A program made the translations under genes and the position numbers. A stretch of DNA of 64,000 bases. It comes from Pseudomonas alliivorans. Lineage in GTDB: Bacteria; Pseudomonadota; Gammaproteobacteria; Pseudomonadales; Pseudomonadaceae. Positions 26,521-35,352 of this stretch are shown here, one piece after another. Below the pieces are notes generated by a model. That model saw nothing but the letters and a program-made list of their open reading frames with translations. It was not told the origin of the DNA and ran no database searches. Within the stretch, counting starts at the first letter, position 1, and each line of letters starts with the position of its first letter. The stretch lies in NCBI RefSeq assembly GCF_017826695.1, contig NZ_JAFFZW010000002.1, forward strand, positions 62,001-126,000, given 5' to 3'.

Positions 26521-26741
26521 CAATTCCTTCATTCAGGGCTCCCATGGCCGACAGTTGGCACCGGATGGGTCTGGCCGGTGCCTGTCTGAAAAATGATCTT
26601 GATTCAAAGGGGAAATTCAAAACGATGATCCTCGGTCCTGACAGGCGGTCTCAGGAAGTGAAACGTTGGTCATGCAAGGGAGAATCGGCCAGGTGCGTTG
26701 TCACAGTTGCGGTATCCGGATGAATCTGTGAGGGCTGGACC

Positions 26742-27287
26742 TTGAATATTGCATGTCTGGGCTGGGGGTCATTGATCTGGGAGCCGGGCTCGCTTGCGCT
26801 GGCGGGTGACTGGTACGGGGACGGTCCTGCGCTGCCGATCGAGTTTTCGCGAGTGGCGGACGGGGGCGAGTTGTCTACCGCCATTTGTTTGAACGCGCCG
26901 CCCGTCAAGGTGTGCTGGGCGTTGCTGGCGGTGCCCAGCGTCGAGGAGGCCTGTGCGGCATTGCGTGACCGTGAACAGATCCCTGAGCAGCGCGAAGGTG
27001 CGGTGGCCAGTCTGCTGGTTTCGCGCAAGCCGGTCGGTGCCTTGATGGAGTGGGCGTGGAACCGGCGGATCAACGCCGTCATCTGGACGGCATTGCCGCC
27101 CCGGTTCGACGGCATCGAAGGCCGCGTCCCATCGGTCGAGGATACGGTGGCGTACCTCTCGGGGCTGACCGGCGAAACGCTCAAGCATGCGCGCGATTAT
27201 ATCGAGCGGGTTCCCGAGCAGATCGACACGCCCTATCGTCGGATGATCAGGCGTCAGCTGGGATGGCATCCCGGATCCGCGCTCTGA
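26742..27287 (+). CDS. Conserved hypothetical protein, 181 residues
   Basis: The frame starts at a TTG with GAGGG upstream. The N-terminus NIACLGWGSLIWEPGSLAL recalls the YGSL-type opening of gamma-glutamylcyclotransferase-like proteins, but the catalytic Glu context is not evident, so that link is only suggestive. The C-terminal half (ETLKHARDYIERVPEQIDTPYRRM) is helical. It is soluble, with no signal peptide. Function unknown. Confidence 0.6.
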   Translation: MNIACLGWGSLIWEPGSLALAGDWYGDGPALPIEFSRVADGGELSTAICLNAPPVKVCWALLAVPSVEEACAALRDREQIPEQREGAVASLLVSRKPVGALMEWAWNRRINAVIWTALPPRFDGIEGRVPSVEDTVAYLSGLTGETLKHARDYIERVPEQIDTPYRRMIRRQLGWHPGSAL

Positions 27288-27342
27288 ATTTCTGCACGGT
27301 GTGAGCCGTAAACCAAAACCTTCCGATGATGGGAGTTGCAAA

Positions 27343-27585
27343 GTGAAACATGAACGTCATGAGCAGTTTGAGGCCGTCCGGGTAACGCTGGAGCGATTGC
27401 GCGACGACATTCGAGGCCTTGAGCGCAGCGAGCTTGAGCGAGTGGCGCATCTGCGCGGCCATCAGACGGTCGATGATCTGGAGGCGCTGCAGCAGTCGTT
27501 CGTCAAGCTGGATCACGCTGTGCTGGACATCGAACAGACGCTGGCCAGTCTGGGCGAGGCGACGGGGGACATCGGAAAACTCTAG
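27343..27585 (+). CDS. Small coiled-coil hypothetical protein, 80 residues
   Basis: A GTG at 27343 preceded by GGGAG gives an 80-residue, charged, almost wholly helical protein with heptad-like spacing (FEAVRVTLERLRDDIRGLER, LQQSFVKLDHAVLDIEQTL). A GTG at 27301 would add 14 residues but has no good ribosome site. No family is recognised. Confidence 0.5.
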   Translation: MKHERHEQFEAVRVTLERLRDDIRGLERSELERVAHLRGHQTVDDLEALQQSFVKLDHAVLDIEQTLASLGEATGDIGKL

Positions 27586-27716
27586 GCCGTGGCGCTGTGC
27601 CGGCATGAACCATGGGTCCGTTGCACAGTCCTATTCGGGCCCTGAAAAAAGAGCTGCAGCCTGCCGGCCAGTTCTGCCGTTCCGGTGTTCCCCATCCTCC
27701 AGAGCCCGTGCCGATC

Positions 27717-28577
27717 ATGCGCAAGCACCTCCGTTTCCCGTGGCCTATCCGGCGTTGCCTGATTTCGTTCGCTTTCTTGTTTGCCGTGCCTGCGATGGCC
27801 AGTGATGAACAGCAGTTGGTCCAGAGCATCAATGCCTATCGGGCGCAGCCGCAGCGCTGTGACGCGCGACCCCCCAAGGCGGCTCGTCCATTGGCATTGA
27901 ATGGTGGCGTCACGCTGCCCATCGTCTTCAACGGCAGTTCACGCGATGCCTTGAAGGCAGCAGGCTATCAGGCGGTGACCGTGCGCACTATTCGTCTGGC
28001 GGGCGCGCAGGATGCCAACGAAGCGTTCGGCATGCTCAAGGCGCGTTACTGTGGCGCGTTGCTGGATGCTCAGTACGCTGACATCGGTATCACTCGAGAG
28101 CGCAACGACTGGCGCGTCGTGCTGGCCCGCCCGTTGATCGACAGCAAGCTGAGCGACACCCGTTCGCCGGGCAAGCTGCTGCTCGCACAAGTCAACGAAG
28201 TGCGTTCCAAACCCCGGATGTGCGGCAAACGGCTATTTGCAGCGGCACGGCCTGTGGTCTGGAACGCCACGCTGGAACTGGCTGCTCAGGGCCACAGCCA
28301 ATCGATGGCCAGCGAAAACTACTTTCAGCACCGCGGTTTCGATGGGGACTCGCCCGCTGACCGGGCGCGTGCGGCGGGCTACAGCGGTCGGCAAATCGGC
28401 GAGAACATTGCGGCCGGGCAAAGTACGGCCAGCAAGGCCATGGCCAGTTGGCTGGCCAGCCCCGGACACTGCGCGAACCTCATGAACCCGATGTTCACCG
28501 AGGTCGGGGTGGCGTATGCGACCGGCGTACAGACCGACTATGGCGTTTACTGGACCCTGCTGTTCGGTGGGCCTTGA
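27717..28577 (+). CDS. Secreted CAP (SCP/PR-1)-domain protein
   Basis: From the ATG at 27717 the protein has 286 residues and a signal peptide ending at AMA. The first ~120 residues are a family-specific N-terminal region. The rest is a CAP domain with the cavity residues in GHSQSMASENYF, GENIAAGQ and SPGHCANLMNPMFTEVGVAYA, and a final YWTLLFG. CAP proteins are secreted or periplasmic and bind lipids or other ligands; bacterial roles are mostly unknown. An in-frame ATG 105 bp upstream is unlikely because it would bury the signal peptide. Confidence 0.85.
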   Translation: MRKHLRFPWPIRRCLISFAFLFAVPAMASDEQQLVQSINAYRAQPQRCDARPPKAARPLALNGGVTLPIVFNGSSRDALKAAGYQAVTVRTIRLAGAQDANEAFGMLKARYCGALLDAQYADIGITRERNDWRVVLARPLIDSKLSDTRSPGKLLLAQVNEVRSKPRMCGKRLFAAARPVVWNATLELAAQGHSQSMASENYFQHRGFDGDSPADRARAAGYSGRQIGENIAAGQSTASKAMASWLASPGHCANLMNPMFTEVGVAYATGVQTDYGVYWTLLFGGP

Positions 28578-28655
28578 TACCGAGTGTCGCTACCGTTGGT
28601 CGTGCCGTGGGACGCACTGAACAAACCGTTGAGGCAGCCTGATTGTCTGCTAGGG

Positions 28656-28686
28656 AAGGCGTGACGTTTCACCCGTCGCGGCCTTT
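28656..28686 (+). terminator. Hairpin after the CAP-protein gene
   Basis: AAGGCGTGACG pairs with CGTCGCGGCCTT around a 7-nt loop, with one bulge and one G-U pair, followed by a short T run. It is a weak terminator at most. Confidence 0.35.
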
Positions 28687-28716
28687 CAATGCAATGAAGT
28701 GATCAGGAGTATTCAC

Positions 28717-28866
28717 ATGAGCAAGCCAGCGATCTGCCTGGGTTTTTTCTGTCTGTTGGCCCTGCACGGCTGCTTCGACAACTCGGGTAACGAGACCAGG
28801 GACAACACCGACGGCAGCAAGTCGTCGGTGCAGATGCAGCAGGGCGAATCCGGGCAGAGCAAGTAA
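28717..28866 (+). CDS. Small lipoprotein, 49 residues
   Basis: ATG follows CAGGAG. The peptide has a type II signal sequence (CLGFFCLLALHGC, lipobox LHGC) and a short, polar, Asp/Ser/Gln-rich mature part ending EGQ-like repeats of Gln and Gly (SVQMQQGESGQSK). It lies 5 bp before the HhH-protein gene. Function unknown. Confidence 0.7.
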   Translation: MSKPAICLGFFCLLALHGCFDNSGNETRDNTDGSKSSVQMQQGESGQSK

Positions 28867-28871
28867 TCCTC

Positions 28872-29303
28872 ATGACCCTGTCCGTGACTGCCTCAGACTT
28901 GCAGATCGATTTCAGCGAGGACAAGGAGAAATCCCTGTTCAAATGGCTGATCGCCAGTTTTCTGATAGGCAAAAGGATCCAGGCCCAGATCGCCTGCGAA
29001 GCCTACCGCGTGATCGTCGAGCACAGGGGGCGTGATACGCCTCGCAAGCTGGCAAGCTGTACGCATCGTGAACTGGTCGCCATGCTGGGGCAGGCGCATT
29101 ACGTACGCTATGACGAGTCCACTGCCGAACGGTTGCTGGCACTGGCCAATAAACTCAACGAGGAATACGGCGGCAAGCTTCTCGACCTTTACGAGGCCAG
29201 TGATGACCGGGCGGATTTCGAGAAGCGCCTGCTGGCGTTTGATGGCGTAGGCCCCAAGACCGTGGAAATCTTCATGCGCGAGGCCGCGAGGCTGTTGTAT
29301 TGA
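28872..29303 (+). CDS. Helix-hairpin-helix protein related to HhH-GPD glycosylases
   Basis: The 143-residue protein is entirely helical. A segment FDGVGPKTVEIFMREA near the C-terminus is a clear helix-hairpin-helix like that of endonuclease III-type glycosylases. The protein ends about 15 residues after the hairpin, before the catalytic Asp helix and the Fe-S loop of EndoIII, so it probably binds DNA without the classical lyase chemistry. Its stop overlaps the TTG start of the DUF72 gene, so the two are coupled. Confidence 0.65.
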   Translation: MTLSVTASDLQIDFSEDKEKSLFKWLIASFLIGKRIQAQIACEAYRVIVEHRGRDTPRKLASCTHRELVAMLGQAHYVRYDESTAERLLALANKLNEEYGGKLLDLYEASDDRADFEKRLLAFDGVGPKTVEIFMREAARLLY

Positions 29304-30022
29304 GCCCGTTACTTGTCGGCTGCGCGGGTTGGAGCCTGGCGCGTCAATATTGGCCCGTATTCCCTGATGACGGCACTCATCTGCAGCGTTATGCAACCCG
29401 CTTCAATGCGGTGGAAATCAACAGCTCGTTCTATCGGCCTCATCGGCCGCAGACGTATGCCCGCTGGGCCGAGTCGGTACCTGAAGATTTTCGATTTTCC
29501 GTGAAGCTGCCCAAGACCCTCAGCCACGAGTTGCGTCTGCATGACTGCGAAAGCCTGCTAAGGGTATTTATCGAACAGTGCACGCAGTTGGGTGACAAGC
29601 TGGGGTGCCTGTTGATCCAGCTGCCACCCTCATTTCGCTATGACCCTGAGATCGCACAACGCTTTTTTTCGTTACTGCGCCGGTACTACGCCGGGCATGT
29701 GGTGCTCGAGCCGCGCCACGCGTCGTGGCGGCAGGCGCAGTCGCTGCTGGTCGATCAACGTATCGGGCAGGTCGCCGCCGATCCGTCACCGGTGTCAGGT
29801 GGTGACGTTCCAGCGGGTTGGCAAGGTGTGCGCTATTGGCGGCTTCACGGTTCGCCGCAGATTTACCACAGCCCGTATGGTGCCGAGCGGTTGGTGACGA
29901 TTGCCGAGCATTTACGCCGTTCCGTTGAGGAAGGCGCAGCGCCCTGGTGCCTGTTCGACAATACCGCCAGCGGTGCGGCAGTGGGGGATGCGTTGGCGCT
30001 GCAAGGGCTGCTCGCGGGCTGA
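29300..30022 (+). CDS. DUF72 (YecE-like) protein
   Basis: The 240-residue protein starts at a TTG overlapping the preceding stop. It shows the DUF72 signature: GCAGWSLARQYWP at the N-terminus, NAVEINSSFYRPHRPQTYARWAESVPEDF, LGCLLIQLPPSFRYDP, EPRHASW, and YWRLHGSPQIYHSPYG. DUF72 proteins are TIM-barrel-like and of unknown biochemical role. Confidence 0.85.
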   Translation: MSPLLVGCAGWSLARQYWPVFPDDGTHLQRYATRFNAVEINSSFYRPHRPQTYARWAESVPEDFRFSVKLPKTLSHELRLHDCESLLRVFIEQCTQLGDKLGCLLIQLPPSFRYDPEIAQRFFSLLRRYYAGHVVLEPRHASWRQAQSLLVDQRIGQVAADPSPVSGGDVPAGWQGVRYWRLHGSPQIYHSPYGAERLVTIAEHLRRSVEEGAAPWCLFDNTASGAAVGDALALQGLLAG

Positions 30023-30043
30023 TTTGCCCTTGCGCCCGCGCGC

Positions 30044-30286
30044 TTACTCCCGCCCGGCCAGCTTGGCCTCGACTTCGCGATTCTTTTCCTTGAGCGTCTC
30101 GGCGTCCTGTTCCTTTTCGCGGTTGGAGGTCGGGGTGATGATCTTGTCGACGCCTTCGGCAGGTGAATCCTGATTGTCGATGTCCTTGCGCACGACCTCG
30201 ACAGGCTCGCCGGACTGGTCGACGGTGGGGGTGTACGGCTGGTCTTCCGAAGCCTTGCCTTGAGGTTTCGCGTGGTCATTACTCAT
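30044..30286 (-). CDS. Small hydrophilic hypothetical protein, 80 residues
   Basis: A strongly charged, disordered-looking protein (VDQSGEPVEVVRKDIDNQ, KEQDAETLKEKNREVEAKL) with a short C-terminal helix. It resembles small pseudomonad proteins of unknown, possibly stress-related role. It is transcribed after the LysR gene, 9 bp from its stop. Confidence 0.55.
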   Translation of the reverse strand: MSNDHAKPQGKASEDQPYTPTVDQSGEPVEVVRKDIDNQDSPAEGVDKIITPTSNREKEQDAETLKEKNREVEAKLAGRE

Positions 30287-30295
30287 GTTTATTCC

Positions 30296-31252
30296 TCACT
30301 GATGATTGTCTTCCTTGGAGAGGGCGACGAAACGGCGAGTTCGATCTTTTTCAATCTCATCTGCCTGACCGCTGTCAGTCTCGACGCAACGGGCGGGGCG
30401 TTGAAGGAGATCGATCAGCGTGGTGGTCGACTCGTTGAGGCTCTGCCGGTCGCGGTGCACCAGGCCCACGTCTCGATGAAAGGTCTGCTCGCCAAGGTCC
30501 AGCGCCCGGATACCTTCAGGCCACGGATGGTGACTGGCCGTTTGCGGTATGAGCGCCACGCCCAGACCACGGGCGACCAGCTTGATAATGGCCTCCAGTT
30601 CATCCAGTTCGCAGACCTCCCGGACGCTGAACGGCATCTGGCGCAGGAAGCGATCCACCTGACGGCCGCCAAACGAAGAACGGTCATAACGAATGAGGGG
30701 TTGTGACGAGAGCAACTGCATCCAGTCATCGCCCGGTATTTCAGCCGGTACGATCAGGCGATAGGGCTCCTGCGCGAGACTGGTCCAGCGCAAATCGCTT
30801 TGCAGCGAGAAGGGCGGTCGGATGATCGCCGCCAGATCGATTTCGCCTGCATCCACCTGATTGACCAGATTCATGGAAACACCCGGAATGACCCGCGTCC
30901 GGCATTGCGGCCACAAACGGTGAAAGGCCGCCAGCGCGTCCGGTAGCAGCGAGCATTGCATGGAGGCGATGGCACCGATCGTGAGGTGCAGCACGGCGGG
31001 CTGCCCGGCAGGAGATGACCCCAGATTGTGGTAGAGCCGGATCAGTTCCTGCGCCTGCAGCAGGGTCTGGTGACCCATGCGATTCAGCTGCGCCGAACGC
31101 CCCTTGCGCTCGAACAACGCAAAGCCCAGTTCCGCCTCCAGACGCTGCATTTGCGCGCTGACGGCCGCCTGGGTCAGGCCGATTCGGTTGCCTGCCGCGG
31201 CAAAGGTTCCGGCCTGTGCAACGGCTACCAGGGTCTTGAGCTCGCGAATCAT
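30296..31252 (-). CDS. LysR-family transcriptional regulator
   Basis: From the ATG at 31252 the protein has 318 residues. The N-terminal winged helix is [20 protein letters not shown] plus [14 protein letters not shown], and the C-terminal part is a two-lobed periplasmic-binding-like effector domain. An upstream start at 31315 adds 21 residues not typical of LysR. It is divergent from the VOC-family gene, its probable target. Confidence 0.88.
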   Translation of the reverse strand: MIRELKTLVAVAQAGTFAAAGNRIGLTQAAVSAQMQRLEAELGFALFERKGRSAQLNRMGHQTLLQAQELIRLYHNLGSSPAGQPAVLHLTIGAIASMQCSLLPDALAAFHRLWPQCRTRVIPGVSMNLVNQVDAGEIDLAAIIRPPFSLQSDLRWTSLAQEPYRLIVPAEIPGDDWMQLLSSQPLIRYDRSSFGGRQVDRFLRQMPFSVREVCELDELEAIIKLVARGLGVALIPQTASHHPWPEGIRALDLGEQTFHRDVGLVHRDRQSLNESTTTLIDLLQRPARCVETDSGQADEIEKDRTRRFVALSKEDNHQ

Positions 31253-31386
31253 TGATAAATCTCTTTTGTGTATTCGAGAAATATATATTGATTTTAGTGT
31301 TGAGTCCTCGTGCATATGATGGGGCCGGCGTTACCAACAAGGACGCGCCGACGTCCTGTCCAACCGACCTGAGCCCGGAGCCTGCA

Positions 31387-31812
31387 ATGAGCCTTTCACC
31401 TTTCCATCTGGCGATACCTGTGTATGACCTTGCTGCTGCGCGCAGTTTTTATGGCGAAGTGTTTGGCCTGGCTGAAGGTCGATCCAGCGAGCAGTGGGTC
31501 GACTTCGATTTCTATGGGCACCAGCTGGTGATCCACGAACACCGGAAGACATCGTCGCAGGAACACGTCCACAGCAATGCAGTAGACGGGCATGACGTGC
31601 CGGTTCCGCATTTCGGCATCATCCTGCATTGGGAGCAATGGGAAGCGCTGGCCGAGCGCCTGAGGTCGCTGGGCACGCAATTTGTGATCGAACCTTACAT
31701 CCGTTTCAAAGGGCAGGTCGGCGAGCAGGCCACCATGTTCCTGTTCGATCCGTGCGGTAACGCGCTGGAGTTCAAGGCCTTCAAGGACATGAGCCAGTTG
31801 TTTGCCAAGTGA
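31387..31812 (+). CDS. VOC-family (glyoxalase/dioxygenase-like) protein
   Basis: The 141-residue protein starts at the ATG at 31387. Paired beta-alpha-beta-beta-beta modules carry metal-ligand positions in [10 protein letters not shown] (His), VPHFGIILH (His) and the C-terminal Glu of [11 protein letters not shown]. Substrate unknown. It is divergent from the LysR regulator and ends in a strong hairpin that separates it from the secretion cluster. Confidence 0.8.
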   Translation: MSLSPFHLAIPVYDLAAARSFYGEVFGLAEGRSSEQWVDFDFYGHQLVIHEHRKTSSQEHVHSNAVDGHDVPVPHFGIILHWEQWEALAERLRSLGTQFVIEPYIRFKGQVGEQATMFLFDPCGNALEFKAFKDMSQLFAK

Positions 31813-31818
31813 ACGGCA

Positions 31819-31846
31819 GAAAGCCGCTTTCAGGAAAGCGGCTTTC
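31819..31846. terminator. Bidirectional hairpin between VOC gene and secretion cluster
   Basis: GAAAGCCGCTTTC is followed after 2 nt by its exact reverse complement, a 13-bp stem placed between two converging genes (VOC stop at 31812, translocon gene stop at 31873). The T tracts are short. Confidence 0.7.
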
Positions 31847-31872
31847 GGGTTGCAACTCAGTTGAAACGCGAA

Positions 31873-34800
31873 TCAGACTTTCGAACCGCCCCAGCGCGGA
31901 GCGTTTCTCAGATCGTCACGCTTCTGGGCGTCCGGTGATTTGTGGGGCTCACCGTACTCCACGTGCAGCGTTTCATCCAGACGGTTGCTGGACGAGCCTT
32001 TCTTCTGCGGCGTTTCGTCAAAATGTTCCCACTCGGCGCGCTGGAAGCGGAACAGGCTGTCGTCTTCGGGCGCTTCGCGTTCGCGATAATGGTGGATCGA
32101 GTAATGCGCGTATTCCACCTTGTCGCCCCAATCGGCCTGCAACAGGCCATCGGCGGCCAATTCGCGATACCAGTCGTTTTCTTTCTCGGACGCCTTCTGT
32201 TTCTTGTTGTGGTCGACAAAGTAACCGATGATCCCGCCGACCACGGCGATGACCACCCCGACCAAAAAGAATGGCCCGGCCAGTGCGGTGGCGGCTGCTC
32301 CGCCTGCGCCGACCAGCGCAGCGGTACCCAGCACCCCGGCAGACGCGCCGAATGCGCCACCCGCGATCTGCAGACCTCCCGCTGCCTGCGCCAGCTTGTC
32401 ACCGGACTTGACGCCGTCCTTGATGGTAAAGGCGCCGAGCACGATGTCGGCAAAACCGCCAGCCAGATCCGTTGCCGGCCCCAGCACTTTGACGACTGAG
32501 CCTGCAATCTTGGCCGAGACACCGGGCTTGAGCTTGACCTCGCTGTCCAGGCGCTGAGAGATTCCTTCAACGGCCTTGTGCTCGGCCTGCGCATTGCCGG
32601 TCAGGTCGCCTATCAGGTCCATGCGCTGGTTGTCGGTGATGTCCAGCGCAGAGCGTATCTCGGCGAGCCGCTCGGCACTCAGGCCACTGGGGCTGACTTC
32701 GACTTTGGGCGGCTTCATGTCCGACTTGCCCCAGATTTCCGGAACGGTCTTGTCCAGGCCCAGCAGATCGACCAGGCCGCCTTTGCCCATCAGGTCGCCC
32801 ACCTTGTCCGCCAGTTTGACGAAATGGCTGGCGCCGCCTGCAAAACTGATGAAGTCCTTCGCGATGCTCAGACGCTGGAGGGGCGTTTCGCCCAGTTTTC
32901 CCCCTTTACCCACCATTTGGTAAATGGCCGAAAACAGTGACACGCCCGCAGCCACCGAGCCCATGACGCCTTTGCTGTTGAGGGTGTTGAAGATCTCTCC
33001 GAGTTTGCCGCGATCCGCCACTGGAATGTAAGGCTTGGACAGCGCGGTCTTGATGTCGGCCTCGCTCACTGAGCCTTTTTCCTGGTAAGCCTTGCCGACT
33101 TCCTTGAGCGCCTTGGCGATGTCCTCGGTCTTGGCGTTGCCGACGACGCCTTCCTGGATGAATTTTTCGAACGTTGGCTGAAGGTGGCGGGGCAGGTCAA
33201 CCAGAATGCCCTTGAGTTCGCCCTTGAGCAGGCCGAACAGATCCTTGGTGGCCAGCGCGTTGTTTTCGTCACTGATTTTCGACGGGTCGGCGACCAGGTC
33301 ATTGAGATCACTGGTGAGACCATCTGCCTGAATCGACTGCGCGGCTTTGCTGGCAGCCTCGGGGTCGACCAGTGCCAGCGATGACAGGGTGTCGCTCAGG
33401 TCCTTCTGGGCTTCCTGTCCAAGTCCCTGTGCCTTGAGGTCCTTGAGGTACAGCACGTAATCGGGATTGGCAGTCAGGTCGATCAGCTTTTGCTTGATGG
33501 CGTCCTTGTCGGGCACTTTGCCGAGCGCGTCGGTCATCTTGGTCTGGTAATCCTGCTGCACGGTCGGATCAGAGAACAGCGTCGTCAGCTGTTCCTGCAG
33601 TTTGCCGCCATCGATGATGTCGTGCATGTCCGCCGAACTCAGCTGAGTCTGCTTGCTGTCGAATTCCCGCCAGGTGCCACCGAATGCGCCTTGCGCCTCT
33701 TCATAACCCGTCAGCCCGCGACCGTTGTCATAGGCGGCCTGCGCTTCGATGGCCCTCACCAGCTTGGCGCGCGGATCATCCTTGGCGATGTCGCCGTTCT
33801 TGACGCCCTCGCGGTACTGATCCAGCAGCTCTTTGGTCGCCAGTTCGCCCACATTCAGCTCGGGGGAATTTTCATCGTCCTTATCGGCCTTCACCCCGGT
33901 TTTCTGGCCCATCAGGTCCAGTTCGGCAGCGGGAGGCAAGTTATGACGGGTGCGCGTCTCTTCGATGTTGCCCGAACCCAGCTCGTTCCATTTCGCCACG
34001 ACATCGTCGTACAGTTGCGGGCTCTGGTCTTGCGATACGATGAACTTGTCATCACCGTTGGCAAACCGGATCAGGCCGTCGCCCAATTCGTCCGGCGAGC
34101 CGATGACAATGTCTTTGTTTTTCAGGAAGTCATTCGGACCAGCCAGTTTGTAACCTTCCGCCTCACTACTGTGAATCTTTGTCCACGCGTCATTGAGCGT
34201 ACTGACCTTCTCGAACAGCTCGGGCGTCAGGGCTTCGGAGACGACAATCCGCTCGCCCGCCTGATTCTTGTAACTGATCTGGCTGTCTTCCTGGCCGGTC
34301 ACCCAGGTGAACTCGGTAATGTCGCCCAGTTTCGGGATCGGGGTGTTGCCGTCTGCCAGAAGTTGCCCCTCGTTGACAGCCGTTTCCAGCGCCGTTCTTT
34401 TTTCCGGATCGGACACGACGGTTTGCAAGGCCGCGAGGTAGTCGAACAGCTTTGGATTATCGTCTCGGGCAACCACGACCTTTTCGCCATTGTGTTCGTA
34501 ACGGATGGTGCCTGGGCCTGCTTCATTCAGCGGCCCGACGGTGGTGCCGAACACAGGCGGCCACACTTCGTTGTCACCGGCCCTGCGATAGCCCTCACCT
34601 TCGCTTTTGCTCAAACCGGTCAGGCTGGTGAATGCATCCTTGGCAGCCTTATACAGTTCAGGGTTGTCACGCTGCGCCACGACGACCTTGTTGCCTTCGC
34701 GGTCCACGTAGCGCATCACGCCGGGACCCACCTCATCCACCGGACCGACCACGGCGAAATCACCCAGTTTCTCGGGCGGTTTTTCATCAGCTCCGGCTAC

Positions 34801-35352
34801 GCGATAGCCTTCACGCTGGCTGTTGCCCACGCCAGACAGGGCCTTGAAGTCAGACGCTACCTGCTTGAACAGCTCGGGACTCTGCTGTTGCGACACAATG
34901 ACCTTGCTGCCATCGGCCGCCTCGTAACGAATAAGGCCTGGCCCGCTTTCGTCCGGAGGACCGATGCGTGAATAGCCGCTCAACGTCTCGGGTGCTGCAG
35001 CGTCCGCGTTGGCCAGCACGTAGCCGGCCTCGACGCTGGCCTTGAAACCGGCCACGCGCGGCTGATCTTCGACCACCTGTTGGTAAAGCGCCGGGCTTGT
35101 GGATTTGCTGACCAGTACGTGGTCGCCATTCTGAGTGACGTAGCGCACGGTGTCGGCCGCCACCGTGCCTGGCTTTTCAATGGAGGTGTAGTCATTCAAC
35201 GCGGGCGCTTTATCGTTGGCGCCGGCCGGGCGGTACTGAGCGCCATTGCGGTTACTGGTCTGCAGCAACTGTGTGAAACGGGCCTTGGCATTGAAGCCTG
35301 GCGTTGCCGAGGGAAGAGGGCCGGGTGTCTGACCTATCGTGGGTGTCGACAT
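31873..35352 (-). CDS. Large repeat-containing T3SS translocon candidate (HrpF/NopX/HrpK-like)
   Basis: From the ATG at 35352 (AGGAG upstream) the protein has 1159 residues. Residues 1-37 are Ser/Thr/Pro-rich with no signal peptide, as expected of a type III secreted protein. Residues ~38-466 are six tandem repeats of about 70 residues. A helical middle follows, with a hydrophobic segment around KGVMGSVAAGVSLFSAIYQ and a long Gly/Ala-rich membrane region at about 985-1046. The tail is charged. N-terminal repeats plus C-terminal membrane segments are the plan of Xanthomonas HrpF, rhizobial NopX and P. syringae HrpK. It would be secreted and insert in the target-cell membrane. Assignment is by architecture, location and sequence character; an effector role is possible. 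Confidence 0.6.
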   Translation of the reverse strand: MSTPTIGQTPGPLPSATPGFNAKARFTQLLQTSNRNGAQYRPAGANDKAPALNDYTSIEKPGTVAADTVRYVTQNGDHVLVSKSTSPALYQQVVEDQPRVAGFKASVEAGYVLANADAAAPETLSGYSRIGPPDESGPGLIRYEAADGSKVIVSQQQSPELFKQVASDFKALSGVGNSQREGYRVAGADEKPPEKLGDFAVVGPVDEVGPGVMRYVDREGNKVVVAQRDNPELYKAAKDAFTSLTGLSKSEGEGYRRAGDNEVWPPVFGTTVGPLNEAGPGTIRYEHNGEKVVVARDDNPKLFDYLAALQTVVSDPEKRTALETAVNEGQLLADGNTPIPKLGDITEFTWVTGQEDSQISYKNQAGERIVVSEALTPELFEKVSTLNDAWTKIHSSEAEGYKLAGPNDFLKNKDIVIGSPDELGDGLIRFANGDDKFIVSQDQSPQLYDDVVAKWNELGSGNIEETRTRHNLPPAAELDLMGQKTGVKADKDDENSPELNVGELATKELLDQYREGVKNGDIAKDDPRAKLVRAIEAQAAYDNGRGLTGYEEAQGAFGGTWREFDSKQTQLSSADMHDIIDGGKLQEQLTTLFSDPTVQQDYQTKMTDALGKVPDKDAIKQKLIDLTANPDYVLYLKDLKAQGLGQEAQKDLSDTLSSLALVDPEAASKAAQSIQADGLTSDLNDLVADPSKISDENNALATKDLFGLLKGELKGILVDLPRHLQPTFEKFIQEGVVGNAKTEDIAKALKEVGKAYQEKGSVSEADIKTALSKPYIPVADRGKLGEIFNTLNSKGVMGSVAAGVSLFSAIYQMVGKGGKLGETPLQRLSIAKDFISFAGGASHFVKLADKVGDLMGKGGLVDLLGLDKTVPEIWGKSDMKPPKVEVSPSGLSAERLAEIRSALDITDNQRMDLIGDLTGNAQAEHKAVEGISQRLDSEVKLKPGVSAKIAGSVVKVLGPATDLAGGFADIVLGAFTIKDGVKSGDKLAQAAGGLQIAGGAFGASAGVLGTAALVGAGGAAATALAGPFFLVGVVIAVVGGIIGYFVDHNKKQKASEKENDWYRELAADGLLQADWGDKVEYAHYSIHHYREREAPEDDSLFRFQRAEWEHFDETPQKKGSSSNRLDETLHVEYGEPHKSPDAQKRDDLRNAPRWGGSKV
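33955..35241 (-). repeat. Six tandem ~70-residue coding repeats
   Basis: Units begin at about residues 38, 110, 182, 254, 329 and 400 of the translocon candidate. Each has the pattern GY-x2-AG-x-(D/N), then GP-x-(D/N)E-x-GPG-x-(I/M)RY, then G-x-K-(V/I)-x-V-(S/A), then P-(E/Q/A)-L-(F/Y/L). Units 2 and 3 are most alike. Units 1, 5 and 6 are more diverged, and unit 4 has an internal insertion near DPEKRTALE. Confidence 0.85.

Noticed and set aside
26246..26596. 116-codon plus-strand frame after the amino-acid permease
   Set aside because: Ser/Arg-rich shadow composition, no ribosome site. The minus-strand 54-residue frame in the same place is more gene-like.
31253..31386. Genomic-island boundary (tRNA, direct repeat or integrase) near the left edge of the T3SS cluster
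   Set aside because: Neither here nor after 54550 is any tRNA, integrase or flanking direct repeat visible, and base composition does not shift clearly.
33490..34971. 493-codon open frame antisense to the repeat-rich translocon gene
   Set aside because: It mirrors the codon bias of the real gene, and its translated composition has no domain character.
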